Notes under the pieces: model-generated
What the model was told of the DNA's origin: nothing
Seen by the model: the letters and a program-made list of their open reading frames with translations, nothing else
Database searches by the model: none
In this document: piece by piece, positions 45,730 through 56,536 of the stretch
Layout: the number at the start of each line of letters is the position of its first letter
Position numbering within the stretch: position 1 is the stretch's first letter
DNA from: Rhizobium sp.
Lineage (GTDB): Bacteria > Pseudomonadota > Alphaproteobacteria > Rhizobiales > Rhizobiaceae
Reading direction: 5' to 3'
Assembly (NCBI GenBank): GCA_002796995.1
Contig: PEKW01000002.1
Coordinates: 629,990-693,989, forward strand
DNA: 64,000 nucleotides
Program-made: the position numbers and the translations under genes

Positions 45730-46110
45730 TCACTGGCCGTGCTTGGCCAGCCATTCCTTCATCATGGCGATCTCGCCCTCCTGGGCCTTGATCACCCCTT
45801 CGGCGAGCTTGCGGATTTCCGGATCCTTGCCGTATTTCAGCTGGATCTTGGCCATGTCGATCGCCCCCTGGTGATGGGGGATCATGCCGCGCACGAAGTC
45901 GACATCGGCATCGCCGGAAAACTCGATCGCCATGTCGGAATGCATTTTTCCGTTGGCCTCGGCGAAGGCGACGCTGGACGGGCCCTGGTCGCCGACCGGC
46001 TGGCTCATGTCCATGGTCGCGGTGTGGCCCTCGTGGCTGGTGCTGTCCTGGGCGGAAGCAACAGTGGCGAGAAGAACGGCGGATGCAGTGAAGATTGCTT
46101 TGACAAGCAT
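45730..46110 (-). CDS. DUF305 periplasmic protein (CopM-like)
   Basis: A 126-residue exported protein. A signal peptide (VKAIFTASAVLLATVASA) leads to a His/Met-rich N-terminal stretch (STSHEGHTATMDMSQ) and the DUF305 core with MIPHHQGAIDMA and GEIAMMKEWL. DUF305 proteins such as cyanobacterial CopM bind copper in the periplasm, and the His-His and Met residues fit this. It lies 71 bases after a second small His/Met-rich exported protein on the same strand, and is convergent with the LysR gene. No copper ATPase is in the window. Confidence 0.9.
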   Translation of the reverse strand: MLVKAIFTASAVLLATVASAQDSTSHEGHTATMDMSQPVGDQGPSSVAFAEANGKMHSDMAIEFSGDADVDFVRGMIPHHQGAIDMAKIQLKYGKDPEIRKLAEGVIKAQEGEIAMMKEWLAKHGQ

Positions 46111-46181
46111 GGTTTTTCCTTTGTCTTTCAGACGGAATTCAGGTTTCGGCGACAGGCGCCGTGCATTCGAAACCGGTGTCT

Positions 46182-46565
46182 TCAGACGCGGGGAGGGGGA
46201 TCGAGCGGCGCGGCCGGCCAGGAGGAAAAGGCGATGGTGACCGACGGCGCTTCGGCAGCGCGCGGGCTCTTTCCGGAAGCGGCGATGTGGAAATCGGCCG
46301 GCAAGGTCAGACAGGCGGCGCAATGCGGCCCCCGGTCCGTCTTGCCCGGATGCGGACAATCGGCATCCGCCTGAGCGACATCCGGGATCACCTTCGCTTC
46401 GGACTGCATCGCATGGCCATGCATGGCGTGGGCATTCGCGGAGGGTTCGACGACGGCACTTGCAACGAACGCACCAGCCGGCATCGCCCCTGCCATGCCG
46501 GTGAACGGCATGGCACCATAGGCCAGGGCGGCAAGAACAAGCAGGGTGCGGACCAGCAGTTTCAT
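46182..46565 (-). CDS. Small exported His/Met/Cys protein, DUF2946-like
   Basis: A 127-residue protein with an N-terminal signal peptide (LLVRTLLVLAALAYGAMP). A His/Met-rich stretch (ANAHAMHGHAMQSEAK) and a cysteine motif (CPHPGKTDRGPHCAACL) resemble the metal-associated DUF2946 family. It precedes the DUF305 gene by 71 bases. Metal binding is likely from composition, but the family assignment is uncertain. The ATG at 46565 puts the signal peptide at the start. Confidence 0.7.
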   Translation of the reverse strand: MKLLVRTLLVLAALAYGAMPFTGMAGAMPAGAFVASAVVEPSANAHAMHGHAMQSEAKVIPDVAQADADCPHPGKTDRGPHCAACLTLPADFHIAASGKSPRAAEAPSVTIAFSSWPAAPLDPPPRV

Positions 46566-46642
46566 GTCGCCGAAGTTAAGCGTGATTTCGTCGAAAGCAA
46601 GGCCGGTCCCGATTTCGTGATGGCCTGCCCTTCTCAAGGGGC

Positions 46643-47398
46643 TCAGGCGGCAATGACCTTGTGCACGATCCGGTAGTCCCGGTTTTCCTCGCCGAGCGGC
46701 ACGACCGGCCAGTCCCATTCGGCGCCATGCGGGGGAACCGCGACCCCATGCAACAGGTCGATCCGTTCATGAAGGTGCCCGGTCCGGTCGATCAGCTCAT
46801 AGGCGATGTCGGTGAGAAGGCAGGTCGGCGCCGGCAAGCCGGCCAGTCCGTCGAGATGGGCGCGGATCAGTCTCGGCAGCGTGTCTTGCGGCATCCGCCC
46901 CTCCATCTCCCGCTCCAGCCGCTTCCTCGCGCCAATGCCGATCTGCGACAGCAGATTGGCGGAGACGACGAAGTCGAGATAGGGCACCTGGCGCAGGAAG
47001 CCGAGCGGATCGGGCTCGCCGCCGGCCGCCAACGCGTCATAGCCGGAAAGATCCCGCTCGATCAGCCGGACATCCTTCAGGCCTTTCGACGCGAGCCACA
47101 TCCGCACGCTCGCCAGATGGACGAGATCGACCAGCACGACCGTGTCGAAGGCGCGGGAAAGCGCCGCGATCGGCACGTCGCGCAACAGGCCCGAGCCGAG
47201 CACCACGGCCGTGCGGCGCTGCCTGAGCTTGCCCATCGCCTCAAGGATCGCCGCCTTGCTGTTTTCCTCATGCTCCCGCCAATCGGCGGCGCAACGCCCG
47301 GCGCGCGACCAGAGATTGACGGAATATCGGATGAAGGGACGGTGGCCGGGCGTGGTCAGCGGCCAGGTCGCGGCATAGTTCAGGGCTTCGAGGATCAT
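46643..47398 (-). CDS. Rossmann-like protein of unknown function, possibly methyltransferase-like
   Basis: A 251-residue soluble protein. The block TAVVLGSGLLRDVPIAALSR followed by FDTVVLVDLVHLASVRMWLA looks like the first two strands of a Rossmann fold with a glycine loop and an acidic residue after strand two, as in SAM-dependent methyltransferases. YLDFVVSANLLSQIGIG sits where strand four would be. The usual methyltransferase active-site motif is not obvious, so enzymatic activity is uncertain. It begins with ATG 47398, 33 bases after a small ribbon-helix-helix gene on the same strand. Confidence 0.7.
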   Translation of the reverse strand: MILEALNYAATWPLTTPGHRPFIRYSVNLWSRAGRCAADWREHEENSKAAILEAMGKLRQRRTAVVLGSGLLRDVPIAALSRAFDTVVLVDLVHLASVRMWLASKGLKDVRLIERDLSGYDALAAGGEPDPLGFLRQVPYLDFVVSANLLSQIGIGARKRLEREMEGRMPQDTLPRLIRAHLDGLAGLPAPTCLLTDIAYELIDRTGHLHERIDLLHGVAVPPHGAEWDWPVVPLGEENRDYRIVHKVIAA

Positions 47399-47431
47399 GG
47401 TTTACCGGTAGATTTGCGAGCGGTTGCGCAT

Positions 47432-47626
47432 TCAGAGCGGTCCTTCGCCGAGCAATGTTTCCTCAGCCTTGCCCGCGGTTTCCTGTCGCAAACTTGCTTC
47501 GCGCGAAATCCGGGCGATGAGGACGTCCACCAGATAAGCCTCAAGGCTCATTCCCGCCGCGGCCGCATGCCGCTCAAGCTCGGCATGCATTTCGTCCGGC
47601 ATGTCGATCGTCATTTGCCTGTTCAT
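47432..47626 (-). CDS. Orphan ribbon-helix-helix protein
   Basis: A 64-residue protein. MTIDMPDEMHAELERHAAAA and GMSLEAYLVDVLIARI have the strand-helix-helix spacing of Arc/FitA-type repressors and of many antitoxins. No toxin gene of recognisable family is next to it; the following gene is a 251-residue Rossmann-like protein. It may be an orphan antitoxin or a plain regulator. ATG 47626 follows AGGGGTCGGC. Confidence 0.65.
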   Translation of the reverse strand: MNRQMTIDMPDEMHAELERHAAAAGMSLEAYLVDVLIARISREASLRQETAGKAEETLLGEGPL

Positions 47627-47758
47627 CTGCCGACCCCTCGTTTGGCCAAGAATATACCACCCGTTCGCCCTGCCTTCCAGCCTTCGCCCTTGCCGCCAAA
47701 ACCTTGATCCTCTAAGACACCGACACATTTGAAAACGAAGAAATCCGGTGCCCGCATC

Positions 47759-49285
47759 ATGAGCGAAAAGACCAAGAAGCCGCAGAAACTGAGAGCCCGC
47801 CTGCCGCGCGGCTTCGTCGATCGCGAGGCGGCCGACATTCGTGCGGTCAACGAGATGACGGCGAAGATCCGCGAAGTCTACGAGCGCTATGGTTTCGACC
47901 CGGTCGAGACGCCGCTGTTCGAATATACCGATGCGCTCGGAAAATTCCTGCCTGATGCCGACCGGCCGAACGAGGGCGTCTTCTCGCTGATGGACGACGA
48001 CGAGCAGTGGATGTCGCTGCGCTACGACCTCACCGCGCCGCTCGCCCGTCACGTCGCGGAGAATTTCAACGAGATCCAGCTGCCCTACCGCACCTATCGC
48101 GCCGGCTATGTCTTCCGCAACGAAAAGCCCGGCCCTGGCCGCTTCCGCCAGTTCATGCAGTTCGACGCGGATTCCGTCGGCGCACCGGGCGTGCAGTCGG
48201 ATGCCGAAATGTGCATGATGATGGCCGACACGATGGAAGCGCTTGGCATCAAGCGCGGCGACTACGTGATCCGGGTGAACAACCGCAAGGTTCTCGACGG
48301 CGTGATGGAGGCGATCGGCGTCGGCGGCGAGGAGAATTTCAACCGTCGCCTCACCGTGCTGCGTGCGATCGACAAGCTCGACAAGTTCGGCACCGAAGGC
48401 GTGAGCCTCCTGCTCGGCGAAGGCCGCAAGGACGAGTCCGGCGACTTCACCAAGGGCGCTGGCCTCAATGCCGATCAGATCGAGAAGGTCCTATTCTTCG
48501 TCGGTATCACCGACTATGCGGAAAGCGCCGTGCATCTTGCCGAACTGGTCGCCGGCACGGAAAAGGGTGCGGAAGGCGTCGACGAACTCAACACGATCCG
48601 CAGCCTCGTGATGGGCGCCGGCTACGGTCCTGACCGTATCAAGATCGACCCTTCCGTCGTGCGCGGCCTCGAATACTACACCGGCCCCGTCTACGAAGCC
48701 GAGCTCACCTTCGACGTCACCAACGAAAAGGGCGAAAAGGTCGTCTTCGGCTCGGTCGGCGGCGGCGGGCGCTATGACGGGCTCGTCTCGCGCTTCATGG
48801 GCCAGCCGGTTCCGGCCACTGGCTTCTCGATTGGCGTCTCGCGCCTGATGACGGCGCTGAAGAACCTCGGCAAGCTCGGCACCGACGAAGTCCTGGCGCC
48901 GGTTCTCGTCACCGTCATGGACGGCGATGTCGAAAGCATGGGCCGTTACCAGCGCTTCACCCAGGCGCTGCGCAACGAAGGCATCCGCGCCGAAATGTAC
49001 CAGGGCAACTGGAAGAAGTTCGGCAACCAGCTGAAATATGCCGACCGCCGCGGCGCGCCCGTCGCCATCATCCAGGGCGGCGACGAGCGCGCCCAAGGCG
49101 TGGTGCAGATCAAGGACCTGATCGAGGGCAAGCGCCTCTCCGGCGAGATCACCGACAATGCCGAATGGCGCGAGGCCCGCGTCGCGCAGGACGTCGTGCC
49201 GGAAGCGGACCTCGTCGCCAAGGTCAGGGAGATCCTCGAGGCCCAGGCGGAAGATCGACGTCGGGCGAAGCAGGCCGATGTCTGA
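47759..49285 (+). CDS. hisS: Histidyl-tRNA synthetase
   Basis: Class II aminoacyl-tRNA synthetase of 508 residues that charges tRNA-His. Motif 2 is seen as [20 protein letters not shown]. The histidine-specific signatures [16 protein letters not shown] and [12 protein letters not shown] are present, as is the C-terminal anticodon-binding domain ([20 protein letters not shown]). The long alphaproteobacterial form is expected. The ATG at 47759 is the first in frame that gives this. It leads a histidine cluster with hisZ and hisG, separated from hisZ by a diverged palindromic repeat. Confidence 0.97.
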   Translation: MSEKTKKPQKLRARLPRGFVDREAADIRAVNEMTAKIREVYERYGFDPVETPLFEYTDALGKFLPDADRPNEGVFSLMDDDEQWMSLRYDLTAPLARHVAENFNEIQLPYRTYRAGYVFRNEKPGPGRFRQFMQFDADSVGAPGVQSDAEMCMMMADTMEALGIKRGDYVIRVNNRKVLDGVMEAIGVGGEENFNRRLTVLRAIDKLDKFGTEGVSLLLGEGRKDESGDFTKGAGLNADQIEKVLFFVGITDYAESAVHLAELVAGTEKGAEGVDELNTIRSLVMGAGYGPDRIKIDPSVVRGLEYYTGPVYEAELTFDVTNEKGEKVVFGSVGGGGRYDGLVSRFMGQPVPATGFSIGVSRLMTALKNLGKLGTDEVLAPVLVTVMDGDVESMGRYQRFTQALRNEGIRAEMYQGNWKKFGNQLKYADRRGAPVAIIQGGDERAQGVVQIKDLIEGKRLSGEITDNAEWREARVAQDVVPEADLVAKVREILEAQAEDRRRAKQADV

Positions 49286-49296
49286 GATTGCGGCTT

Positions 49297-49455
49297 TTCC
49301 CCTCCCCAACCCTCCCCACAAGGGGGAGGGGGCCGGTCGGCGCATGGCGCCTTTGTCGAGGATAATCTCCCCGTTGAGCCAGGCTGGTGGAGTGGGCATC
49401 TGCCCCGAGTTCTCTCCCCCCTTGTGGGGGAGATGGGCGGCAGCCCAGAGGGGGT
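49297..49455. repeat. RIME-like palindromic repeat, diverged copy (hisS-hisZ gap)
   Basis: The right arm (49409-49455) with CTCCCCCCTTGTGGGGGAG, GGGCGGCAGCCC and AGAGGGGGT is clearly related to the arms at 35176-35223 and 59571-59618, with paired changes that keep the hairpins. The left part (CCTCCCCACAAGGGGGAGGG) is shorter and diverged. Confidence 0.7.
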
Positions 49456-49483
49456 CTTTTTCCTCTACTGCCGGAGCTTTCCC

Positions 49484-50605
49484 ATGCCGCTGATCAACAT
49501 GCCCGACTTCGCCGGCACCCTTCTCGACGAATTCGCCGCCCGCGCAACGGAGAGGGTCGACACGCCGGTGATCCAGCCGGCCGAGCCGTTTCTCGACATG
49601 GCCGGCGAGGACCTGCGGCGCCGCATCTTCATGACCGAGAACGAGCGTGGCGAGAGCCTGTGTCTCAGGCCCGAATTCACCATTCCCGTCTGCCTGCGCC
49701 ATATCGAGACCGCGACCGGCACGCCGAAGCGCTATGCCTATCTCGGCGAAGTGTTTCGCCAGCGCCGCGACGGCGCCAATGAATTCTACCAGGCCGGCAT
49801 CGAGGATCTCGGGGATACGGGCATTGCCAGCGCCGACGCCCGCGCCATCGGTGACGCTCATGCCATCCTCGCCCGCCTGCTGCCCGGCCGCACGCTCGTC
49901 GTGACGCTCGGCGACCAGGCGGTGTTCGAGGCGGTGGTCAAGGCGCTGGGGCTTCCCGCCGGCTGGCAAAAGCGGCTGATCCAGGCCTTCGGCAATCCCG
50001 AACAGATCGATCAGCTCTTGAGGAAGCTCGGCAGCCCCAATCCGGTTCCGGGCCTCGATCCTGATATCGTCGAAATGGTGTCGAGCGGCCGCGACTGGGC
50101 GCTGATCGCCCGGATCGACGAGACGATGCAGGCGACCGGCTATTCCACCAATGCCAGTCGCTCGCCCGCCGAGATCGCCCGGCGCCTGAAGGAAAAGCTG
50201 GAACTGGCCGAGACCCGGCTCGATGGCGCGGCCCTGCTGCTGCTGCGCGAGTTTCTCTCGCTCGAACTGCCGCTCTCGGAAGCCTCCGCCGCCCTTGCCG
50301 GTTTTGCCGATGCCGCCGGCCTGAAGCTCGGGCCGGCCCTGTCGCGCTTCGACGAGCGGGTGGCCGCCCTTGCCAATATCGGCCTCGACCTTACCCAGAT
50401 CAACTACCGCGCCGCCTTCGGCCGTCCGCTCGACTACTATACCGGCCTCGTCTACGAGATCGGGGTCAAGGGTGAGCCGGCGGTGCTGGCCGGCGGCGGT
50501 CGTTTCGACCGTCTGCTGACCCTGCTTGGCGCGGAAAACCATATCCCGGCCGTCGGCTTCTCGCTCTGGCTTGACCGCATCGAAACGGAAAGGGCGCGCA
50601 CATGA
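49484..50605 (+). CDS. hisZ: ATP phosphoribosyltransferase regulatory subunit
   Basis: A 373-residue HisRS-like protein that activates the short-form HisG in histidine biosynthesis. It keeps class II synthetase motifs ([57 protein letters not shown]) but lacks the anticodon-binding domain. The ATG at 49484 lies nine bases after GGAG. It overlaps hisG by four bases (ATGA), as expected for subunits of one complex. Confidence 0.95.
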   Translation: MPLINMPDFAGTLLDEFAARATERVDTPVIQPAEPFLDMAGEDLRRRIFMTENERGESLCLRPEFTIPVCLRHIETATGTPKRYAYLGEVFRQRRDGANEFYQAGIEDLGDTGIASADARAIGDAHAILARLLPGRTLVVTLGDQAVFEAVVKALGLPAGWQKRLIQAFGNPEQIDQLLRKLGSPNPVPGLDPDIVEMVSSGRDWALIARIDETMQATGYSTNASRSPAEIARRLKEKLELAETRLDGAALLLLREFLSLELPLSEASAALAGFADAAGLKLGPALSRFDERVAALANIGLDLTQINYRAAFGRPLDYYTGLVYEIGVKGEPAVLAGGGRFDRLLTLLGAENHIPAVGFSLWLDRIETERART

Positions 50606-51294
50606 TCACCATCGGGCTGCCCTCCAAGGGCCGGATGAAGGACGACTGCCAGGCGATCTTCGAGCGCGCCGGCATGAGGATCGTCGCCGTCGGCAATGAC
50701 CGCTCCTATCGCGGTCGCGTCGAAGGCATGGACGATATCGAGATCGCCTTCCTCTCGGCGTCGGAAATCGCCCGCGAGATCGGCGCCGGCACGGTCGATT
50801 TCGGCGTGACCGGCGAAGACCTGATCCGCGAGGGTCTGGCGGAAGCCGACAAGCGCGTCGAGATCTGCGCCCGCCTCGGCTTTGGCCATGCCGACGTGGT
50901 CGTCGCCGTTCCGGAAATCTGGCTCGACGTCGACACCATGGCCGACCTTGGCGACGTCGCCGCCGATTTCCGCACCCGTCACGGGCGGCGGCTGACGATC
51001 GCGACGAAATACTGGCGCCTGACCCAGCAGTTCTTCTCCAGCCAGCATGGCATCCAGCTCTACCGCATCGTCGAAAGCCTCGGCGCGACGGAAGGGGCGC
51101 CTGCCGCCGGCCAGGCCGACATCATCGTCGACATCACCTCGACCGGCTCGACGCTCAAGGCCAATCACCTGAAGATCCTGTCCGATGGTGTCATCCTCAG
51201 GTCCGAGGCCTGCCTCGTGCGGGCCCGCAAGCTCGAGCATGACGGCAACCCCCGGGTGGCCGGGATCGTCGCGGCGGTTCGCGCGGCACTGTGA
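50602..51294 (+). CDS. hisG: ATP phosphoribosyltransferase, short form
   Basis: Catalyses the first step of histidine synthesis, condensing ATP with PRPP. The 230-residue product is the short HisG lacking the regulatory C-terminal domain, hence the need for HisZ. The segments [25 protein letters not shown] and [16 protein letters not shown] are diagnostic. It starts inside the hisZ stop codon (ATGA overlap), and the methyltransferase follows after seven bases. Confidence 0.97.
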   Translation: MITIGLPSKGRMKDDCQAIFERAGMRIVAVGNDRSYRGRVEGMDDIEIAFLSASEIAREIGAGTVDFGVTGEDLIREGLAEADKRVEICARLGFGHADVVVAVPEIWLDVDTMADLGDVAADFRTRHGRRLTIATKYWRLTQQFFSSQHGIQLYRIVESLGATEGAPAAGQADIIVDITSTGSTLKANHLKILSDGVILRSEACLVRARKLEHDGNPRVAGIVAAVRAAL

Positions 51295-51301
51295 GGCGGC
51301 C

Positions 51302-51901
51302 ATGAGCGAGGCGGAGCGGGTGATCGGTCTCTACGAGCGCCACGCCCGCGCCTTCGACGGCATCCGCTCGAAGCACCTGTTTGAAAAGCCCTGGCTCGAC
51401 CGCTTTGCGGCAAACCTACACAGAGGGGCTTCCGTGCTCGACATCGGCTGCGGATCCGGCGAGCCGATGGCGGCCGACCTGCTGGCCCGCGGGTTCCTGG
51501 TGACGGGCGTCGATTCTTCGGAGACGCTGATCGGCCTTTGCCGCGCGCGGTTTCCCTCCGCCGACTGGCGCGTGGCCGACATGCGGAGCCTCGCGCTCGG
51601 GCGGACCTTCGATGCGCTTCTTGCCTGGCACAGCTTTTTCCATCTGACGCCCGACGAGCAGCGGGCGATGTTTCCGGTCTTCGCCGCCCACGCGGCCAAG
51701 GGCGCCATGCTGATGTTCACCTCTGGCCCGGGCGAAGGCGTGGCGATCGGCAGTTTCGAGGGCGAGCCCCTCTATCACGCGAGCCTTGACCCCGAGGAAT
51801 ACCGGCTTCTGCTTGGGGAGAACGGTTTTGTCGTGGTCGATCATGTCACCGACGATCCGGACTGCGGCGGCGCGACCATCTGGCTGGCCCGCAAGGACTG
51901 A
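51302..51901 (+). CDS. Class I SAM-dependent methyltransferase
   Basis: A 199-residue methyltransferase-like protein. SAM-binding motif I is SVLDIGCGSGEPMAADLL, then VTGVDSSETLI (motif II) and RTFDALLAWHSFFHLTPDEQ. The ATG at 51302 lies close after GAGGCGGCC and only seven bases after hisG, so it is cotranscribed with the histidine genes. The acceptor is unknown; nothing links it clearly to histidine metabolism beyond position. A strong terminator follows. Confidence 0.9.
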   Translation: MSEAERVIGLYERHARAFDGIRSKHLFEKPWLDRFAANLHRGASVLDIGCGSGEPMAADLLARGFLVTGVDSSETLIGLCRARFPSADWRVADMRSLALGRTFDALLAWHSFFHLTPDEQRAMFPVFAAHAAKGAMLMFTSGPGEGVAIGSFEGEPLYHASLDPEEYRLLLGENGFVVVDHVTDDPDCGGATIWLARKD

Positions 51902-51930
51902 GCGGGACGCAGGCCGCCTGGAACACGGAA

Positions 51931-51965
51931 AGAGCCCGCCGGATCGCTCCGGCGGGCTCTTCTTT
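51931..51965 (+). terminator. Rho-independent terminator of the hisS-hisG transcript
   Basis: AGAGCCCGCCGGA and TCCGGCGGGCTCT form a perfect 13-bp stem with a four-base loop, followed by TCTTTGTCTT. It also lies near the 3' end of the convergent doxX-like gene. Confidence 0.9.
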
Positions 51966-51999
51966 GTCTTGTAGGGCAGGGATGTGGACGGCAATTGCC

Positions 52000-52443
52000 T
52001 CAGGCGGCGACGGCCACGCCACGGCGGGCGTCGAGCGAATAGGCGCCCGGGCCAAAGGTGGCGAGCAGGATGTAAGCGCCGGCGAGCGTGATGTTCTTCA
52101 TCATCATGATCTGGTTCAGCACGGTCAGCCAGCCGTTTGCTGCAGCCGGGAAGTCCGGGACGTTGATCGCCGAGCCGTGGAAGACGACGCCGGTGAACAC
52201 GCAGAACAGGGCGAGCAGCCAGCCGGTGATCTTGGTCTGGAAACCGACGAGCACGAAGAGACCGGCGACCAGTTCGAACAGGCCGGCGAGATAGGCAAGC
52301 GCCGTTGCCGCGGGCAGGCCGGCACCGGTGATCATGCCGGCCGTGCCGGCAGGGTCGATCAGCTTGCCGAAGCCGGAATAGATGAACATGAAGGAGAGGA
52401 GAACGCGGGCGATAAGGATGATGGCGTTGTTGCTGCTGGACAT
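52000..52443 (-). CDS. DoxX-family membrane protein
   Basis: A 147-residue protein with four hydrophobic helices (IILIARVLLSFMFIYSGFGK, ALAYLAGLFELVAGLFVLVG, GWLLALFCVFTGVVFHGSA, NITLAGAYILLATFGPG). The DoxX/SURF4-like signature FGKLIDPAGTAGMI is present. DoxX proteins act in quinone-linked or oxidative-stress membrane functions; the specific role is unknown. The ATG at 52443 has AGGAGCCCC upstream. It stands alone. Confidence 0.88.
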   Translation of the reverse strand: MSSSNNAIILIARVLLSFMFIYSGFGKLIDPAGTAGMITGAGLPAATALAYLAGLFELVAGLFVLVGFQTKITGWLLALFCVFTGVVFHGSAINVPDFPAAANGWLTVLNQIMMMKNITLAGAYILLATFGPGAYSLDARRGVAVAA

Positions 52444-52637
52444 GTGGGGCTCCTGGGCGCCGCTCTTCTCGGGGCCGGCGCTGCTGGTTGAATTTCCTGA
52501 AGCCCTTGTCTCACCTCTCCGCTGTCGGCGATAGATAGACGATCCTTGACTAATCGTTCAATAAAAGGAAACGACCAGCGAATTCAGCCGGGAACGCCCC
52601 CGGCAAGGCGGGGACGAAAACCGCCTTGCCTGATGGG

Positions 52638-53084
52638 TCACGACAGGGCGCGCAGGTGCGTCGACGCAGCCAGCTTGAAACGCGGGAAGACGAACAGGCC
52701 CAGCATTCTGCCGGCGCTCGATTGCTCGAGCCCGTCGGATTCGCCGACGCAGAAGACCGGCTGGCGATGGCCGTTGGGCAGGCCGATGGTGGTCGAATAG
52801 CAAAAGTGCGAGGACGATGTCGCGGCCTGTTCGAACAGTTCGAGGATATGGGCGCGATCGTTCGGATCGTAGCAGCGCATCATGCTGAGCAGCCCGCATT
52901 CGGGCGTGTTCAGCCCATGCAGCAGGGTCGCGCGCTCGCCGAGCTTGATGACGCCATTCGACAGGTCGCCGACCCAGCCCTCTGAAACGGTGTACCGGGC
53001 GAAGGCGTCGCTTTCGCAACCCTCGAGCTCGGGAAACTCCGTGCTGAACGATTCTGCAAGACTGGCTCTGGCAATCTTAAACAA
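52638..53084 (-). CDS. Single PAS-domain protein with TTG start
   Basis: A 148-residue soluble protein. The region from VGDLSNGVIKLGERATLLHG through MMRCYDPNDRAHILELFEQA to FCYSTTIGLPNGHRQPVFCV follows PAS_3-like order. No kinase, GGDEF or other output domain is attached. The only plausible start is TTG at 53084, behind GGGGACAGCC; no ATG in this frame leaves the domain intact. Several cysteines (GCES, PECG, RCYD, HFCY, VFCV) are notable for redox or metal binding, but no ligand is evident. Confidence 0.7.
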   Translation of the reverse strand: MFKIARASLAESFSTEFPELEGCESDAFARYTVSEGWVGDLSNGVIKLGERATLLHGLNTPECGLLSMMRCYDPNDRAHILELFEQAATSSSHFCYSTTIGLPNGHRQPVFCVGESDGLEQSSAGRMLGLFVFPRFKLAASTHLRALS

Positions 53085-53820
53085 GGCTGTCCCCAGGCAT
53101 GTGCCGATTTACGCGTTATTGTTCTCGGATCAGTTTCAGTTCCGGTCGCAGCGAGGCGACCGTCGTCTTCATCTGGCTTCGTGATTCCACCAACGTGAAA
53201 GCCCGCGCCAAGCGCGCGCCGTCGGCAAAAGACGCGAAGTATTATCGACTAATCATAAACGCATGCTGTAGAGTAGGCGCTTCGCGCATAGGTTACAAGC
53301 ACCCCATCCCCCGTCGATGTTTGGCCTGTCGGCCATTTACCAATGGTGGTGCCACCCCCGTAGCGATCACCATGGCATTTCAATCATCCGCCGAAGCGTT
53401 ATAAATATTTCACGCAGTCCGCAATGCGATTTTTCGCGTTCGCGAGTATTTTTTAAATAACGCGAATATCGACGCGATGGCCGCATACGCCCCTAGCGAC
53501 CTAGGGGCATCTTTGCAGATAGCACGGTTCTCGAAATGCGAGAATGCCTCATTTTCATCTATGAGTTCAGATTTTTGGGCGTGACATACAACCTATGCGG
53601 AAAATTTCGGTGGCCGCGCACTCCGCGGACCTCGCCGGCGGAGACGGACAAGACGAAGATTCGATGACGCCGGTATAAATCGCAGGTTTCATTATCACCT
53701 CCGAATGTGAATACCAACGCATAGCCGGAAGTGACGTGAAGTTGCATGAGGCGTCGCTTGTATTCGCCGCTGCCTCGGCCCTCGGTGGGCTCAACGACGA
53801 TGCCCCTGGCATCGAGACAG
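53085..53820. other. Long A+T-rich non-coding stretch
   Basis: About 735 bases without a convincing gene. Base composition drops well below the surroundings; I count 21 G or C in the 60 bases from 53401. A perfect dyad, GCCCCTAG-CGAC-CTAGGGGC, lies at 53489-53508. Short open frames exist but lack ribosome-binding sites and familiar sequence. It may hold the PAS gene promoter, a small RNA or decayed DNA. Confidence 0.5.
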
Positions 53821-53849
53821 AAAAAAGGGCGGCCCGAAGACCGCCCTTT
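53821..53849 (-). terminator. Rho-independent terminator of groEL
   Basis: On the minus strand AAGGGCGG and CCGCCCTT form a perfect 8-bp stem with an eight-base loop, followed by TTTTTT. It lies about 45 bases after the groEL stop codon. Confidence 0.9.
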
Positions 53850-53893
53850 CTCATGACTGAACCGGTTGGATCAGTGCGACAGGCTTTCGCCTA

Positions 53894-55552
<1,659 letters not shown>

Positions 55553-55600
55553 TCAGCCCATTGGTGAATTGTTGATTTTGGGAAGAGGTGACCGGCTAAA

Positions 55601-55897
55601 TCAGCCGATGACGCCCATGATGTCGGCTTCCTTCATGATCAGAAGGTCTACGCCGTCGAGCTTGACTTCGGTGCCCGACCACTTGCCGAACAGGACGCGG
55701 TCGCCGACCTTGACGTCGAGCGGAACGAGCTTGCCCTGATCGTCGCGGACGCCCGAACCGACAGCGATGATTTCGCCTTCAGCCGGCTTTTCCTTTGCGG
55801 TATCGGGAATGATGATGCCGCCCTTGGTCTTTTCTTCGGACTCGACGCGCTTGACTACAACGCGGTCGTGAAGCGGACGGAAATTGGTGCTTGCCAT
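55601..55897 (-). CDS. groES: 10-kDa co-chaperonin GroES
   Basis: A 98-residue heptameric lid of the chaperonin. The mobile loop [20 protein letters not shown] and [12 protein letters not shown] are typical. The ATG at 55897 gives the full-length protein. It is the first gene of the groESL operon, 60 bases downstream of a CIRCE element, so heat induction by release of HrcA is expected; alphaproteobacteria often add RpoH control. Confidence 0.98.
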   Translation of the reverse strand: MASTNFRPLHDRVVVKRVESEEKTKGGIIIPDTAKEKPAEGEIIAVGSGVRDDQGKLVPLDVKVGDRVLFGKWSGTEVKLDGVDLLIMKEADIMGVIG

Positions 55898-55956
55898 TGT
55901 CTAATCCCTCGATCAAATGACATGGGCAGGTCCTCAGGGGACCCGCGTGGATATTG

Positions 55957-55983
55957 TTAGCACTCCCCTTAGGCGAGTGCTAG
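55957..55983 (-). promoter_or_regulatory. CIRCE element (HrcA operator)
   Basis: TTAGCACTC-N9-GAGTGCTAG matches the CIRCE consensus TTAGCACTC-N9-GAGTGCTAA at 17 of 18 positions. It lies in the groESL leader, 60 bases before the groES start. Confidence 0.95.
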
Positions 55984-56108
55984 CGAGCTGGAGATAAGGA
56001 CGGCTCGTGATCGAGTCAAGCGCGGCCGCGAAAAAAGATCGCCATTCCTGACGGATGGCGATCGTGTCGGCGAGGGTGCTTGCGGTCAGTGGATCGAAGG
56101 TCCCTGGC

Positions 56109-56498
56109 TCATCCCTCGACCGGATGAAAAACGCCGAAAACGCCTGTTATGCCCCGCTCCGCCATGAATGCCGCCGGATCGAAACCCGACTTGGCATGGA
56201 AGGCGCCGACGGCGGTTTTTGCCGCGTCCAGCGCCTGGCGGTCGCGCCATTCGACGATCGTGGCGATCTTAACCATGTCGCCATTTTCACCCGCCGACAG
56301 CACGACGCGATTGTAGAGGCAGCCGGGCAGGGTGTCGAAATAGCCGTGAATGATGGCGAGCCGGTCCTCGAAAGCGGACTGGTGCACGCGGGGGCAGGCA
56401 AACGTGTCTATCCTGAAGATGCTGGAAGGGGACCGCGCCGCCATGGCCTCGTGGGCGGGGGCGGTCGTGTCGATCTGATGCTGCAGTGTCGCGTTCAT
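56109..56498 (-). CDS. Antibiotic-biosynthesis-monooxygenase-like protein
   Basis: A 129-residue dimeric ferredoxin-like-fold protein of the ABM type. [20 protein letters not shown] and [20 protein letters not shown] are characteristic, and the C-terminal [15 protein letters not shown] completes the fold. ABM proteins oxidise quinone or polycyclic phenolic compounds without a bound cofactor. It is divergent from soxR, and a SoxR-type promoter (TTGATC-N19-TACATT) points at it, so redox-cycling chemicals probably induce it. The ATG at 56498 follows AAAGGAATTC. Confidence 0.85.
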   Translation of the reverse strand: MNATLQHQIDTTAPAHEAMAARSPSSIFRIDTFACPRVHQSAFEDRLAIIHGYFDTLPGCLYNRVVLSAGENGDMVKIATIVEWRDRQALDAAKTAVGAFHAKSGFDPAAFMAERGITGVFGVFHPVEG

Positions 56499-56536
56499 CC
56501 GGGAATTCCTTTGCTGGTTGCCGATGGGCGCCCGGG

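Noticed and set aside
48491..50542. 683-codon minus-strand frame across hisS and hisZ
   Set aside because: It spans two well-supported genes and the intergenic repeat; its composition is typical of antisense frames in high-G+C DNA.
53099..53404. 101-codon plus-strand frame in the A+T-rich gap
   Set aside because: Atypical Arg/Ser/Cys-rich protein, no ribosome-binding site and no recognisable family.
53559..53747. 62-codon minus-strand frame before the groEL terminator
   Set aside because: Starts with ATG but has no good ribosome-binding site or recognisable motif; kept only as a remote possibility.
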